Source: Bryobacterales bacterium (GTDB taxonomy: Bacteria; Acidobacteriota; Terriglobia; Bryobacterales; Bryobacteraceae). From it: a stretch of 32,406 bases of DNA. Shown here piece after piece: positions 32,373 through 32,406 of the stretch (positions are counted from its first letter, which is position 1; every line of letters begins with the position of its first letter). The translations under genes were made by a program, and so were the position numbers. The stretch lies in assembly GCA_003170915.1 (NCBI GenBank), contig PMYB01000090.1, positions 1 through 32,406 on the forward strand. Reading direction: 5' to 3'. The notes beneath the pieces were generated by a model that saw only the letters and a program-made list of their open reading frames with translations, was not told where the DNA came from and ran no database searches.

Positions 32373-32406
32373 ATGTATACTGCGAGTGAACTAAACCGCT
32401 TCGCGG
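32373..32406 (+). CDS. Possible start of a gene running off the window
   Basis: ATG 32373 opens a frame (MYTASELNRFA) that stays open to the window end, with GGGGGTG a few bases upstream that could serve as a ribosome-binding site. Only 11 codons are visible. TATACT at 32376-32381 could instead be a -10 element for a gene starting beyond the window. Confidence 0.3.
   Translation, partial: MYTASELNRFA

Overview
The window looks like chromosome of a Gram-negative, GC-rich soil acidobacterium of the Solibacter/Bryobacter type. Evidence: lpxD implies an outer membrane with lipid A. A gene fragment ends in the 'Solibacter C-terminal' domain (TIGR03437 type). There is a VWFA-related protein of the Solibacter kind, an Oar-like TonB receptor with an N-terminal carboxypeptidase-like domain, SBBP-repeat proteins and a PEP-CTERM protein. 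No rRNA, tRNA, CRISPR array or phage module was seen. The lineage call is inference from gene content.

Layout. 1-2.2 kb: 3' end of a DinB-family gene, a solitary FitA/VapB-type antitoxin, and citrate synthase (gltA) on the minus strand. 2.4-5.8 kb: a tight plus-strand operon of ECF sigma factor, zinc-finger anti-sigma factor with HEAT repeats, secreted DUF4097-like protein and secreted double-PDZ protein; this reads as an envelope-sensing unit. 5.8-7.8 kb: a decayed patch where a truncated IS110-type transposase abuts a 5'-truncated, frame-broken TIGR03437 gene. 7.8-10.3 kb: a large TPR lipoprotein with its own extended -10 promoter. 10.3-11.1 kb: a second scar made of pieces of a propeller/receiver hybrid sensor kinase and a 158-bp copy of the end of the nearby VWFA gene.

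11.1-19.3 kb: a PEP-CTERM protein behind an operator-like repeat cluster; a minus-strand operon of a 1112-aa secreted protein followed by a Tat-exported VWFA protein; a divergent GT39-type membrane glycosyltransferase; a convergent secreted Gly/Tyr-rich protein; and about 660 bp without a convincing gene. 19.3-23.6 kb: two tandem SBBP-repeat paralogues, each with the same extended -10 motif, closed by a clear terminator. 23.6-25.5 kb: LOG-family hydrolase and lpxD on the minus strand. 25.5-31.7 kb: a long inverted repeat, then the Oar-like TonB receptor and a second barrel protein 13 nt downstream that lacks the carboxypeptidase-like domain and a recognisable plug. 31.8-32.4 kb: a RidA-family protein and the possible start of one more gene.

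Most genes encode exported or envelope proteins. Five plus-strand genes share a TGN-hexamer extended -10 with a weak or absent -35, so this is probably a common promoter style here. The strongest candidates for new biology are the sigma/HEAT-anti-sigma/DUF4097/PDZ operon, the receptor pair, and the operator cluster before the PEP-CTERM gene.
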